A DNA stretch of 64,000 nucleotides, taken from Elephas maximus indicus. Taxonomy: Eukaryota; Chordata; Mammalia; Proboscidea; Elephantidae. The notes beneath the pieces were generated by a model. It did not search any database, was not told the DNA's origin, and worked only from the letters and a program-made list of their open reading frames with translations. Within the stretch, counting starts at the first letter, position 1, and every line of letters begins with the position of its first letter. Shown here one piece after another: positions 1-11,149 of this stretch. The position numbers and the translations under genes were made by a program. The stretch covers positions 19,439,001 through 19,503,000 of the forward strand of contig NC_064842.1 in NCBI RefSeq assembly GCF_024166365.1, read 5' to 3'.

Positions 1-575
1 CCAGTATCATTTTCTATCCCATAGTTCAGTCCAATCCCTGTCTGAAGAGTTGGCTTTGGGAATGGTTCCTGATCTTGGGCTAAAAGAAGGTCTGGGGACC
101 ATAACCTCTGGGGTCCTTCTAGTTTCAGTCAGACCATTAAGTCTGGTCTTTTTATGAGAATTTGGGGTCTGCATCCCACTGCTCTCCTGCTCCCTCAGGG
201 GTTCTCTGCTGTGTTCCCTGTCAGGGCAGTCATCGGTTGTAGCGAGGCACCATCCAGTTCTTCTGGTCTCAGGCTGATGTAGTCTCTGGTTTATGCGGCC
301 CTTTCTGTCTCCTGGGCTCATAATTACCTTGTGTCTTTAGCATTCTTCAAGCTCCTTTGCTCCAGGTGGGCTGAGGCCAGTTGATGCATCTTAGATGGCC
401 ACTTGCTAGTGTTTAAGACCCCAGACGTGAGTCTCCAAAGTAGTATGCAGACTGTTAATAGATTTTATTATGCCAACTGACTTGGATGTCCCCTGAAACC
501 ATGGTTCCCAAACCCCTGTCAACCCTGCTACACTGGCCTTCAAAGTGTTCAGTCTAAACTTATTCTTGACTGATC
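1..575 (-). mobile_element. LINE-1-type 3' UTR module, partial at the left edge
   Basis: Non-coding retrotransposon sequence, antisense here. It shares the same order of landmarks with the copies at 14,488-15,097 and 27,342-28,167: a conserved 'CCCTGTCAGGGCAG' block, a 'CACCATC' block, and 'TTTAAGACCCCAGACG' near 415. It is a diverged subfamily and its poly-A end lies beyond position 1. I call it the 3' UTR of an afrotherian LINE-1 because related copies end in poly-A with L1-like target-site duplications. No ORF2 sequence is attached, so the LINE-1 assignment is inferred. Confidence 0.6.
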
Positions 576-589
576 AGTTCCTTTTTTCC

Positions 590-1035
590 TTGTTAAATTT
601 TTATTAATGACTAATGTCCTTTTCAGACTGTGGAAAACAAATGATATGATCAAAGACTTATGACCACCGAAAACACCCCAGACCAGTCACTCTCAGGCAG
701 ATGAGATAATACCTTGGGACTATGACCACAGAAACCACCCAAAGGGGGCCAGTCACCCCCTGGGCAGATGAGATAATACACCTTGGGACCATGATCACCA
801 GAACTACCCCAGGTGTGAATGACATTCCACAAATTCCTGAAGCCCATGATTTTGCGCTGCAAAGCTTTCAGCCAGTCTCCAGTTGGGAGAGACGGGCTTT
901 GGAGGAGATCATTCCCCTGTCTCCTGTATATCAATATACAATAAAGCTCTTGCTACTCACCTTGCCTGTCTCAGGAACTGGCTATTTGTGGCAGGCAGCT
1001 CTGACCCTCGAAATTGCGGTAACAACTACCTGATG
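590..1035 (+). mobile_element. ERV LTR with tandem repeats in its U3-like part
   Basis: LTR-like sequence with a polyadenylation signal (CAATAAAGC, about 940) followed by a CT-rich U5-like stretch. The first half holds about 2.5 copies of a 66-70 bp unit, each with an 'AGATGAGATAATAC' core and ending in 'CTTGGGAC'. The arrangement resembles a retroviral U3 with duplicated enhancer units, then R and U5. Exact ends and target-site duplication were not resolved. Confidence 0.5.
657..850 (+). repeat. Tandem repeat, unit about 66-70 bp, about 2.5 copies
   Basis: Three consecutive segments begin with variants of TATGACCACxGAAA (about 659, 720 and 790). The first two also share 'GCAGATGAGATAATAC' and 'CTTGGGAC'. 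The third diverges after its first 25 bases. The array lies in the 5' half of the LTR. Confidence 0.7.
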
Positions 1036-1482
1036 TTAGATATGAACTGTACCTAACTATTCTGACTTATGAACAAATTAAAGACAGACTTAGGAATAGA
1101 GCTCGTTAATAACCCGGGGACTGCCTGTACATAACATGGTGTTTGCACAACGTTCGAATCACATAACGTCCTATTTCACAGAATGTACTGTGGATGTTAA
1201 GCAATGCGTGACTGTAAGAATTGGTGTATGATAAAGGTGGTACTTAGAGTAAGCAATTAAAATATGTTGACAAAATTGATTATGCATAAAAATAAATTTC
1301 ACATATCTACAAAATTCCAAAGTGCCTAAAAAGAAACACATACTGGAAGAAAATAAAATAGATTAAAAGACATTTTAGATGGGAAAGCCAACCTAAGCAA
1401 AGTAAAATCTAGTAATTTACAGAGGAAAACATCAATAGATATCCTACATAAATATTTACAAGTTTTTATTACATAAACTGTA
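1036..1482. other. Unassigned AT-rich sequence
   Basis: No gene or repeat family that I recognise. It is AT-rich with short poly-A runs. Confidence 0.5.
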
Positions 1483-1655
1483 CGTTGTTGCTACTGATGT
1501 ATGCTGTCCAGTTGATTCCAACTCGCAGTGACCCTATAGTAGGACAGAGTAGAGCTACCCCATAGGATTTCCTAGGCTGTAATCTCCAGGTTTAAACCTA
1601 AGAGCTTGTTTGAACTGTCAACCCAAGTGCTTAACCATTGCGCTACCAGGACTCC
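1483..1655 (-). mobile_element. AfroSINE, diverged
   Basis: It reads antisense from the 'GATTCCAACTC' tail block to the 'ACCATTGCGCTACCAGGACTCC' head. Imperfect target-site duplication TTACATAAACT / TTGCATAAAACT flanks it. Confidence 0.85.
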
Positions 1656-2440
1656 TTGCATAAAACTATATAAATGAGATAAAAAGGTAAGCAACACAGA
1701 GAGAAAAAAATTGTACTACACGTAGCAAAGATTAGTATGAGAATCCAAGTGTCCCTTGCTATCTGAATCTACTTGGTTCCTGATTTCTGGATGGCCAGAA
1801 TTTGGATGGCAAGTTAAGAAAGTGAGGGATACCTTTTTATCTGTATCAATTTGATTTAGGGCAGAGAGTAGTGAAAGTACAGGTAGCAAGGAAATCCATT
1901 AAAACATTTATCCAATTCTTATTTATTCCAAAATCTGGGCAGCAGAAGTTCATACAGCAAAGGATACCTGTATATAAAAAATATTCAGTAAGAAAAATAA
2001 CCTTCATAGACAAGCGAGCAATCATAGAAGAAATTACAGTGGCCAACAAATATGTAACACTAATAAACAGGAAATACGAATTAAAACAATGGGCTACCAT
2101 TCTTTTATTATCTATCATATTGGGAAATATTAAGGATACTGATAATATTTTGAGTTGGAAAGGGTATGAGGAAGACACTGTGGAAATGTAAATCAAGTAT
2201 AGCTACTTAGCCATTTCATCTCTTGGAATGTACTCAATAGAAATACTTGTACATATGCAAGACGTGTTCCAGCATGTTAACTGCAGTTTTCTACTTTATA
2301 GAAAAACTGGAAACAGTTTAAGTATCATTAGACGAATGGTTAAATAATTATAAAACCTTATTATGAACTATCATACAGCTACTGAAAAGAATGAGGTAAC
2401 TCCATACATACGGACATAACAAGATATCTAAGACACATTA
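1656..2440. other. Unassigned sequence
   Basis: No recognised repeat or exon. Overlapping open frames of about 100 codons on both strands at 1,846-2,196 are read as chance openings in AT-rich sequence: the plus-strand frame starts with GTG and shows no domain. Confidence 0.5.
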
Positions 2441-2567
2441 TGGGAGAAAGATGCAGCAATCTGCTTCCATAAAGATTACAGCCTTGGAACTCTATGGGGC
2501 AGTTTTATTCTGTCCTTTAGGGTCACCATGAGTTAGAATGGGCTTGATGGCAATGGCTTTTTTGGTT
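2441..2567 (+). mobile_element. AfroSINE long form, 5'-truncated
   Basis: It starts in the 'GGGAGAAAGATG' block found only in long-form copies and runs to the GGTTT tail. The duplication TAAGACACATTA / TTAAGATGCATTA shows truncation occurred at insertion. Confidence 0.88.
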
Positions 2568-3350
2568 TAAGATGCATTAAGGAAAAAGACCAAGACCTAA
2601 TATCTGTAGCATGATCACATATTGGTAAATGCCATATACACATATATGCATACTGTCCTAGAGTAAAACGCTCAGACTGTTAAAGTGAACCAAAGAGATT
2701 TATTAAAAGCATAAGAAACATTGGAATGGAGAGACATTAGCCCATCTGAAGGACTCTTAAGGGGTGGCTATTTTACAAGGATAAATATAGGCCAGACGCA
2801 GGAACTAACAATAAAAAATATTCTGGTTGGCTAGCTAACATAAGCTCTTCTGACTGGCTACTTTCAGTAAATCATTAAGGACATACCCAGGCAAGTTCTC
2901 TGTGTAAAGCACCTTTTTGCAAACTAGTTACTCTATTTTCAACCACATTCTTCCTGAGGGCAAGATGCCCTTCCCTTTGTTTACCCACCAACAGTCATGA
3001 GTCACCTTCTCAGAAACAGAAGCAGAGCCTGGCACAAAATGGAGGCTGCTGGCTTTAAATCAGTTCTCTACTTTGGTCAAGAGCCTTGATTTTAGGGCTC
3101 CTGCACATAACCTCGTGGGTAAACTCATTTTCCTACAATCACATTCCTAACCCCTACCCATATTTGCTACAAGTGGCTTTGGGGCAAAGGCCAAGCCAGT
3201 TAAAAAAGATAATTGCTAGGGCGCCAGGGTCTATTGGTTCCACCCAGCCAGAGTCCATATGCTTATGACTGGGAAGAAGACAAAGTTACATTCTTGTGAA
3301 CGCAGAAGCAGGAGCTTGTAGCAAAATGGAGTTGCACCTACTTCTAGGCC
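2568..3350. other. Unassigned sequence, possibly an old LTR
   Basis: 'GAGATTTATTAAAAGC' near 2,695 could be an antisense polyadenylation signal of an LTR, but termini and relatives were not found. No exon was recognised. Confidence 0.3.
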
Positions 3351-3504
3351 CCAAACCCATTGCCATGGAGTCAATTCTGACTTATAGCGACCATACAGGA
3401 CAGAGTAGAACCGCCCCACAGAGTTTCCAAGGAGTGGCTGGTGGATTCGAACTGCCTACCCTTTGGTTAGCTGAGTTCTTTAATCACTATGCCATCAGGG
3501 CTCC
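3351..3504 (-). mobile_element. AfroSINE short form
   Basis: Antisense copy from 'CAAACCCATTGCCATGGAGTC' tail to 'CATCAGGGCTCC' head; it lacks the middle 'GATTACAGCC' block. Confidence 0.9.
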
Positions 3505-3924
3505 ACTTCGTCACCCTAAATATGCCAGGTACCTCTTTTTTGAAGCTCTTATTCAATACATACATAAAAATTCCTTTTCTGTGTGTGTGATTACATGCTA
3601 AATATGGAAAAACAAAACAAAACCAACAACAACAACAAAAAAAAACTCTGCAGGCATAGAGATCAAACTGTTAACAGTTTGGGGAAGGAAGTATATTTGG
3701 CTGGGGTGAGAGTGAAGGAGTATAAAGGAATATATTTACTTTTAACTCCACATATTTCAGGATTGTTTTTCTAAATTTTAAAAAATTTTACTATAGTGTT
3801 TGGTAAGGAATTTGGCCTCCTTCAAAAAAAAAAAATTTTTTTTTTTTTTTTTAAAAGAGGTATGGCTTTGTTCCAGTCTCCTGTGAGGTAAGCTCTAAAA
3901 GCCTCTGGCTTAGTGTGATAGGAG
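3505..3924. other. Unassigned, with poly-A/poly-T tracts
   Basis: Low-complexity A-rich stretch near 3,605-3,645 and a poly-A run joined directly to a poly-T run at about 3,823-3,854. No gene seen. Confidence 0.5.
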
Positions 3925-4745
3925 TGTCTTTGCTATTCGTGGTGGGCTGACATTTGATAATTTATGCTAATAAGATGACTCAAGGTGGAGCTGGCCACAC
4001 AGGATAAGTCTTAGGGGAGGAAGAAAGGGTGAGGCTTCGGGTCACCCAGTATCAGCCTACTGAGGCACTGAGTTCAACCACGTGGACAATCGATCAATCA
4101 TGCTCAATCAATCATGCCTATGTAATGAAGCCTCAATAAAAGCTGTGGAGGAGAAACCTCCTAGGTTGGCAATATTCCCTGTGTTCTGCCACATATCCAT
4201 GCTGGGAGGGTACAGTGTGAGGACAAGGGTTGGAACCCTCCCAGATTCTGCTGTATGTTTCTTCCCTTGGCTGATTTTAATGTTTCTTTTCCCCATAATA
4301 AGAAGCCTTGGTGGCACAGTGGTAAAAATGCTTGGTTGCTAACTGAAAGGTCTGTGGTTTGAACCTACCAGCCACTCCATGGGAGAAAGATTTGGCAGTC
4401 TGCTTCCATAAAGATTACAGTCTTAGGGCAGTTGTGGGGCAGCTCTACCCTGTCCTACAGGGTTGCTATGAGTCGGAATTGACTCAACGGCAATGGGTTT
4501 TCAGTGGTTTTTTTTTTCCCTGTAATAAATGTAACTGTGAGCATGATAGGTTTCAGTGAGTTCCTGTGAGCCTTTCTAATGAACTATCAAACACAAGGGT
4601 GGTTTGGGGAAAGCCCCAAACTTGCAGTTGGTGTTAGAAGTGAGGGTGGTTGTGTGTGGACTCTTCCCTATAGCTTTGTAGCTGAACCCTAACTCTCCGT
4701 AGTTGGGAATTAGGGTTCAGAAGTCTTGGCCAGACTGGAAGATTA
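3925..4745 (+). mobile_element. ERV-type LTR and leader, split by an AfroSINE
   Basis: 'TTATGCTAATAAGATGACTC', then 'ATGTAATGAAGCCTC' with AATAAAA, and later a second AATAAA before 'GTTCCTGTGAGCC', resemble the R/U5 part of a common mammalian LTR family. The AfroSINE at 4,302-4,517 interrupts it. The family name was not determined. Confidence 0.5.
4302..4517 (+). mobile_element. AfroSINE long form inside an LTR
   Basis: Complete long-form copy: head 'AGCCTTGGTGGCACAGTGG', middle 'TTCCATAAAGATTACAG' block and GGTTTT tail. Imperfect duplication of a CCCxTAATAA sequence flanks it, so it entered at the host LTR's polyadenylation-signal region. Confidence 0.9.
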
Positions 4746-5168
4746 CACCCTTAACTTTGAAGTATGGCCAACTCCAGCTCCAGGCAGCCGGTATTACTTT
4801 AATAATTAGGAAAAAAAAAAAAAAACCCAAAAAACCCAGCGCTGTCAAGTCAAAAAAAGTTATTTTAAAGTAAGATACTATACTTTCTTAGTTTAACAGG
4901 TTTTAATTTACTTTCCATCTTTACAATATCATAACAGAATAGGCTCCATGTATACAAAACATCGTAAGTACAAGGTTGTTGACTATAGCATTATCTGTGT
5001 TAGCAAAACACTGGAAAAAATCTAAATGTGCATCTATAGGGTACTATGATATATCAAATATATATAACTATGATATATCCACACAGAAGGGGAGTGCTAT
5101 GAGTTGACAGGAAGTAATTTCAAGTATGTATTTGCTGGGGGAAAAAAAGGAAGGCACAAAATAGTATA
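4746..5168. other. Unassigned AT-rich sequence
   Basis: Poly-A and AT dinucleotide stretches (about 5,050-5,080). No exon or repeat family recognised. Confidence 0.5.
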
Positions 5169-5596
5169 TGTTATGGATTGAAGTGTATCACCCCAAAATA
5201 CATGTTGTAAATCCTAACCCCATACCGTGGTTATAATCCCATTTGGGAATAGGTTTTCTTTGTTTTGTTAATTAGGCAGTATTAGTGTTGAGTGCGTCTG
5301 AAGTCAATCTTTTTTGAGATATAAAAGAGCAGATTAAGCAAACAAGGGAGCACACAGGAGGGAGGGAAGGGTCAGATAGATGCCATGTCACGTGACGATC
5401 GCCAAGGACTGAGGTACAGAAGCTGAAGAGAGACAAGGACCTTCCCCCAGAATCAGTAAGAGAGAAAGCCTTCCCCTAGAGCCGGCGCCCTGAATTTGGA
5501 CTTCCAGCCTCCTAAACTGTGAGAAGGTAAATTTCTGTTTGTTAAAGCCATCCACTTCTGGTATTTCTGTTACAGCAACACTAGATAACTAAGACA
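5169..5596 (+). mobile_element. Solo MaLR-type LTR
   Basis: It opens with TGTTATGGATTGAAG, has 'CCTAACCCCATACC' near the 5' end and 'AACTGTGAGAAGGTAAATTTC' near the 3' end, and closes ...ACTAAGACA. This is the usual MaLR (MLT1-like) plan. Flanking GTATA / TTATA is a near-perfect 5 bp duplication. The relatives at 17,717-18,837 and 52,716-53,117 are in the opposite orientation. Confidence 0.85.
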
Positions 5597-5649
5597 TTAT
5601 ATTACATATAATGAGAATATCTATTATTTATCTAAGTCTGTATCTTACA

Positions 5650-5835
5650 TGAGAAGCCAGCAAACTATTTGTCTCTACAAATAAAAGTTCATTGGAACAT
5701 AGCCCTGCCTATTCGTTACTGTGTATGGCTGCTTTTGTGCCATAAAGGCAAAGCTGAGTAGTTGTGACAGAGATCTAAAATATTTACTATCTGGGCCTTC
5801 GGAGAAACAGTTTGTGTACGATCCCTTGTCTTACG
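5650..5835 (+). repeat. Ancient interspersed repeat fragment, possibly a DNA transposon
   Basis: 'TGGCTGCTTTTGTGCCATAAAGGCAAAG...GAGTAGTTGTGACAGAGA' and 'AAAATATTTACTATCTGG' are phrases I recognise from an old mammalian repeat, but the family is uncertain. Confidence 0.4.
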
Positions 5836-6721
5836 CAAGTACTTATTTGCTTATTTTTGCAAAACAAAAAAACAAAAAGAACAAATCAGAAGCTCATGAT
5901 GACAGTGGTTACCTACCGAGGACAGGTGAAAGGGGACGAGCCAGGAGTGAGACTTCTTGAGAAGACTTTTTTATACATATAGTTTTGATGTGAACCATGT
6001 AAATGATATAAATATTCAAAGTTAAATTTAAAATTCGGGGGAAAAAGCACACCTTAAAATTGAATTGAAACAAAAACAAATGAACCTAGTTGTTTATCAA
6101 ATTGATAACCTAACTACACAGAAAAATGCAACTCAAATAAACTTCTGAATACATTACTCTGCATATGCACCTTTAAGAAATGCACATAAATCTTGAATTT
6201 AGAGGATCTGCTGTTCATAGTGGTACTGGTGTAGTAATTCTAAAACTATTCTCTATGTATTGTAAATAAAAAATAAAAAAATGTAGGATAGAGCAAATGA
6301 ATAAATATGCTGAGGTTTTTAGAGCCACAGCTTTAATGTGGGTAGAGGGAGATACCAACATTGAAGGGGGAAAGTGAGCAAGAAACCCTGTGGTGCTGGA
6401 TTTTAACTGGAGGCATCTGTATGAACTAATGAGTAAAAATATACAGATAGATATAGATATAGCTCTTCCCACTGAAGTAGAAGCAATGAACATACTAATT
6501 GCTCAGATCTTGGTTTCTCAATATTATTCTCTAGTAAAAGGAGCCAGGACTTGCAGAAATGGCTGAATCTAGGTGGGAGCAGGCAAAGTACAAGGTGAGA
6601 AGTGCTCAATGAATGATGAAGACACAACAAAACGTCAAAGAAGTTAGCCAAATTTTGGACAACTTGAATATCAAAAAAAACAAAACAAAATAAAGAACAC
6701 ACAACAGTAATGGACTGTAAC
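5836..6721. other. Unassigned sequence
   Basis: AT-rich. Open frames at 6,215-6,750 on the minus strand have no recognisable domain and low-complexity composition. Nothing supportable seen. Confidence 0.5.
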
Positions 6722-6893
6722 AAAACAAAACAAAAAAAACCCACTGCCATCGAGTCAATTCTAACTCATAGAGACCCTACAGGACAGAGCAGAATTGCCC
6801 CATAGAGTTTCCAAGGAGCACCTGGTGGATCTTAACTGCTGACCTTTGGAGGTTAGCAGCCATAAAACTTAGCTACTACGCCACCAGGGTTTC
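6722..6893 (-). mobile_element. AfroSINE short form
   Basis: Tail 'AACCCACTGCCATCGAGTC', head 'CTACGCCACCAGGGTTTCC'. Flanked by duplication ATGGACTGTAACA / ATGGATTGTAACA. Confidence 0.92.
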
Positions 6894-6989
6894 CAATGGA
6901 TTGTAACATACTGGTTAAAAAAATAATTTCTGAGTTGACAGTAATATATAAAAAAAAAGTGAAGGGACAGAAAGTTCTTTACAGGAAAA

Positions 6990-7675
6990 TTGTTACCAGT
7001 ATAAGGTTCTTGCCTCTCACTGGTCACGAATGGGCAGGTTAAGGCCTGTAGTTTTCCACACCAGCAAAGATTTATTGAAGAGGCTTGCAAGCGGATATGC
7101 GGAGGGCCCAGAGCAACGCTTGCCCATCTCACAGGACGAAAGATGGGCCTGAGTTTTTAAAAGTTCTTGGCGGGGGAGGGGGGGATTCATGTTTATTCAT
7201 AGGCACAGGCGGGGATAGTTAATTAAGGTGCGTGCGCAGCAGCGGCAGCCTTCCAAGAAGGCTCCTGTCCTGGAGGCCTCTGGGATTCGTAGCAGGGCTT
7301 ATTACCAGGTGTCACGCCTGCGCAGTCTCTCGCTCCCCAGGTTCAACTCCCTGGCTGCTGCTGCAGCCCCTCACTGCCCCTGGTGGAAGGTCACATAGTG
7401 GTCACAAGCGGATGCTCTGTGCATGTCCCTTGGGCTGGTTTTCTCTAGCTGCTTATGCAAGGCAACTTTGAAGAAGTTTGTGGGCTATTTTTAGATACCC
7501 TGCCCCACTATTCTGGGGGAATGGCTTTGTTTCTGTGCCCTGGCCCATTTCTTGCAGATTTGGGGGCCCCTCTGTTCCCTGTTTTACTAAGTCTCTAGGT
7601 TCCACACTCAACCCCCTATGACCTCCCTGGTAGTATAGTCTATTTCTCTTTACTTGCTTCTCCTCTAACCACACC
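6990..7675 (-). mobile_element. Probable ERV LTR, GC-rich
   Basis: Read on the minus strand it begins TGTGGTTAGAGG (7,675) and has AATAAA followed by 'TCTTTGCTGGTGTGG' (about 7,070-7,045), as in a U3-R-U5 layout. TG...CA ends are present, but no convincing target-site duplication was found, so the limits are approximate. The GC-rich part (7,165-7,470) might be taken for a CpG island but belongs to this unit. Confidence 0.45.
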
Positions 7676-7812
7676 AGTCTCTTTCCTATTCCTCAAACAG
7701 GCACCCTCTGATCTCAGCGCCTTTGCTCCCTGTCGTAGAATGACAGCTAATAAATGTACATACAAGGGCAGAATTAGATAATCATCATTTTGCAGCCCCC
7801 AGTTGATTCAAG

Positions 7813-7982
7813 TAAACCCTGGCAGCACAGTGGTTAAGAGCTACAGCTGCTAACCAAAAGGTCAGCAGTTCGAATTCACCAGGTACTCCTCGGAAATTCT
7901 ATGGGGCAGTTCTACTCTGTCGTATAGGGTTGCTATGAGTCGGAATCAACTCAATGGCAGTGGGTTTGGTTTTTATGGTTTT
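7813..7982 (+). mobile_element. AfroSINE short form
   Basis: Nearly intact: head, 'GCTGCTAACCAAAAGGTC' A/B-box region and GGGTTTGG tail. Perfect 12 bp duplication AGTTGATTCAAG on both sides. Confidence 0.95.
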
Positions 7983-8129
7983 AGTTGATTCAAGCAAGGA
8001 TCATTAATGGATGGTAAAACCACTGGGAGAAAGGACAGTCACTCGGTCTCAAGGTATCACCCCATGTTTCCCCTTTTACAATGAAAAGTATGAGATAGAG
8101 AACTTATCCAAGTGATCAGACTAAGCATC

Positions 8130-8715
8130 ATCAATAGCTAGACAAAATGCAATTGTTTTCTTGTTCAAATATGTTAAACTAAATATAACTGTGACGAAAT
8201 ATCAGGTAAATCTGCACTGTGGGACATTCTGTAAAAAAAAAAAAAAAGTTGCCTGGTTTCTTAAAAAATGTCACGTCAGTTTAAAAAATTAAAAAAGGCA
8301 GAGGAGGGTGGCTATTCTTTAAAGCAGCAACTAAATGCAATGAATGAACTTTGACTGGATCCTGGATAAAAAAAAAAGCTAAAAAGTACATTATTGGGAC
8401 AATTAGGGGAACTATGACTACGGACTATGTGTTAGATGATATCATTACATCGGTTTGAAGTTCCTTGGATGTGATAATAGTACTATGGTTAGGCGGAGAC
8501 TATCTTCTTAGGAAATATATGCTGAAATATTTAGGGATGAATTGCTTAGTGTTTGTGACTTATTTTCTATATGTCTGTATGTGTACAGGTGTGGGGAAGA
8601 GAAAGCAAATGTGGCAAAATGTTAGTAACTAGTGAATCTAGGGAAAGTGTTTATAGATTATACTTTTCTTTCAAAATTTTTTGAAGGTTAAAAAAATTTC
8701 AAAATAAAAAAGTCT
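8130..8715 (+). mobile_element. Old LINE 3' end (probably LINE-1)
   Basis: Non-coding 3' UTR-like sequence with 'GGAAATATATGCTGAAATATTTAG', 'GCAAATGTGGCAAAATGTTA' and a final 'TTTCAAAATAAAAAAGTCTG', which matches the 3' ends of ancient LINE-1 subfamilies as I remember them. Heavily decayed. Confidence 0.5.
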
Positions 8716-10250
8716 GAGGGAACTAAGGAGAATGGGCTAGTCCTTGCCTCCGTACAACAGAAAAGATGCCTTCACAAGTTTCTTACTATCTTCTTACTTT
8801 CTCCCCATCTTCATAGAGTGAAAATCACAAGGTGATCATGCTACTCTCCATAAAAATTCTGCTAGTCTTTTTCCACTCGGTGATTTCCTTGGCAGCCAAC
8901 TTCTAGGACTTAAATTTTAAATTGCCTTTTCCAATTGAGAAATCCCATTGCTTATACTGTTTGCAACCAACTCCTCTAGACCGCTGGCTGCCTTAACAAT
9001 GGCACAACAGGCTTTTTTGTTCTGGCTGCAGACAGCTCTATTTTAAAGTGACCTTTTCTGTTTTAACAGCGTGAGCTTTCCCCCTCTCCTTCCATATATA
9101 AACGGTTTGTCTGCAATAAAAGATAGATAAACATTTATTTCAATTTAACATACAAGGTCATTTAATTTTAACAATACCTCTCTTTTTTGTTGACTGGTAA
9201 ATAGCCTTCTAAAAGTGTTTTAGACTAAGTTTGTATGATGGGAATCCAAATGTTTATTAGAAAATGGGAAAGGTTTCCATAAAAGCAAAACCTTATACTA
9301 AACAGTGATTTTTCACCAAAGGGTTAGGACGGTAACAGAGGATTAGGATGGGAATGTACTTGCCAGACGGGGATCCTGAATTCAGAACTCTATTATTCTC
9401 TCTGTCAGAAATGAGGAGTTTCTTTGATGCTTACAGATTTTATGTTTCTAACTGTATTTTGCTTGAGTAGTATACTACTTCATTCTGAAATGTCCTTACA
9501 TTCTTAAAAAAAAAGGGGGGGGGCATATTTTGACACATTTTATAAATTGGTGAATCTGTAACATGAGAGAAACTTAAAATAAGAAATGTACTATCCAAGA
9601 ATTTGGCTAGTCCTTTGGAGTTCATTATAATGAGTTCTGGCCTATATAAGGTTTCTAAAGAATTGCTGAGTCACTACAATGAAAAATGAATACACCTGAC
9701 AGCTTTGCAAGTGGTACTGTTACCTCCACCATTAGATGAACAATTGGACAATCAGGTCAAGTGCTTTTGCTCAAGGTTACAGGAAGCTTGCAAGCCGTTA
9801 GAAAAAAAAGATTTTTATCCTAAAGATTCCTTTGAACAGTATTAAACAGCAAACGTTCACCCCAACTTGCATTTTTTTCAAAGGCTCTGTTTCACTCATC
9901 TGTGCCAGGCAGAAATTAATGTTGATGCTGCTTATTCACTGCTAACAACGCTGAGGAACTCAGCGGTCCCCTAGCATTTCACATTTGTTTGTAATTTTTA
10001 TGCCTAGAAAACGGATAAATTTAAGAATTTCTTTGTAAGGTTAAAATAATGATCTATTTACTGGTTAGAAATCTATGAATAGATAGCTCTACAGACTTTG
10101 CAGAAATAAAAAGGCTTATGAGGAATACTATGAAGAACTGCATGCCAACAGTTCAGATAACTGGGGTGGGAAGGTAAGGGCTGGATCCTTTCCAGATAGA
10201 AATTAGATTCACACTCAGCCTTACTATGCAGTTAGCAATGATGGCGGGAC
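8716..10250. other. Unassigned intronic-type sequence
   Basis: No recognisable repeat or exon. A TATATAAA stretch (about 9,095) and AATAAAAG (about 9,115) occur but have no gene context. The minus strand was read for DESI2 exon 2 without success. Confidence 0.5.
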
Positions 10251-10793
10251 CTGCCCACTGTGCTGCTTGTTTGGTATACATCAATGTTTGGTGTACAACC
10301 TCAATAGAATAAAGGACAAAAACCACATGATTATCTCAATACATGCAGAAAAAGCATCTGACAAAATCCAGTCTTTTCATGAGAAAAACACTCAAACTAG
10401 GAATAGAAGGAAACTTCCTAAGCCCAACAAAAGGTATCTACAAAAATTCCACAGCTGAAATCATACTTAGTGAAAGGCTGCATGCTTTCCATCAAAGAGA
10501 AGAAACAGGACAAGGATGTCTGTGTTCTTGCCACTTCTATTCAACACTGAACTAGGGATTCTAAAGCTAGGGCAATTAGGCATGAAAAAGAATGACAAGG
10601 CATCCAGATTAGAAAGGAAGAAGTAAAACTATATTTGTAGATGACATGATCTTATATATAGAGAAAGCCCTAAGGAATTCACTAAAAAGAAAAAAAAAAA
10701 AAAAAAAACGGTGGAAACTAATAATAAACAAGTTCAGCAAGATTGCAGGGTATAAGATCAACATATAAAAATCGACTGTATTTTTATACACTA

Positions 10794-10993
10794 AACTTAA
10801 ACCAAACTCATTGCTGTTGAGATGATTCTGACTCATAGCGACTCTATAAGACAGAGTAGGACTGCCCCATAGGGTTTCCAAGGCTGTAAAACTACTGAAA
10901 CAGACGGCCACGTTTTTCTCCTGTGGAGCAGGTGGCAGGTTCAAACCACCGACCTTTTGTTTAGGAGTGTTTACCACTGCGCCCCCACAGCTC
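10794..10993 (-). mobile_element. AfroSINE long form in LINE-1
   Basis: Antisense copy that includes the long-form middle block ('CACGTTTTTCTCCTGTGGAGC'). It interrupts LINE-1 ORF2. Confidence 0.9.
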
Positions 10994-11100
10994 CTTTTGT
11001 CCATACGGTATTAATGAACAATTAAAAAAAAAGAAATTAAGAAATAATTCCATTAACAATTGCATCAAAATAAAATAAAATACTTAGGAATAACTCAATA

Positions 11101-11149
11101 AAAAACAAACAAACCCACTGCCATCTAGTCGATTCCGACTCATAGCGAA
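11101..11149 (-). mobile_element. AfroSINE tail fragment
   Basis: Only the tail ('AAACCCACTGCCATCTAGTC' and 'CCGACTCATAGCGA') is present, after a short A-rich run. Confidence 0.75.

Noticed and set aside
1846-2196. Overlapping frames on both strands, about 105-116 codons
   Set aside because: AT-rich, non-ATG start on the plus strand, no motif, no splice context.
7165-7470. GC-rich island as a second promoter
   Set aside because: Lies within an LTR-like unit with a polyadenylation signal; no exon attached.
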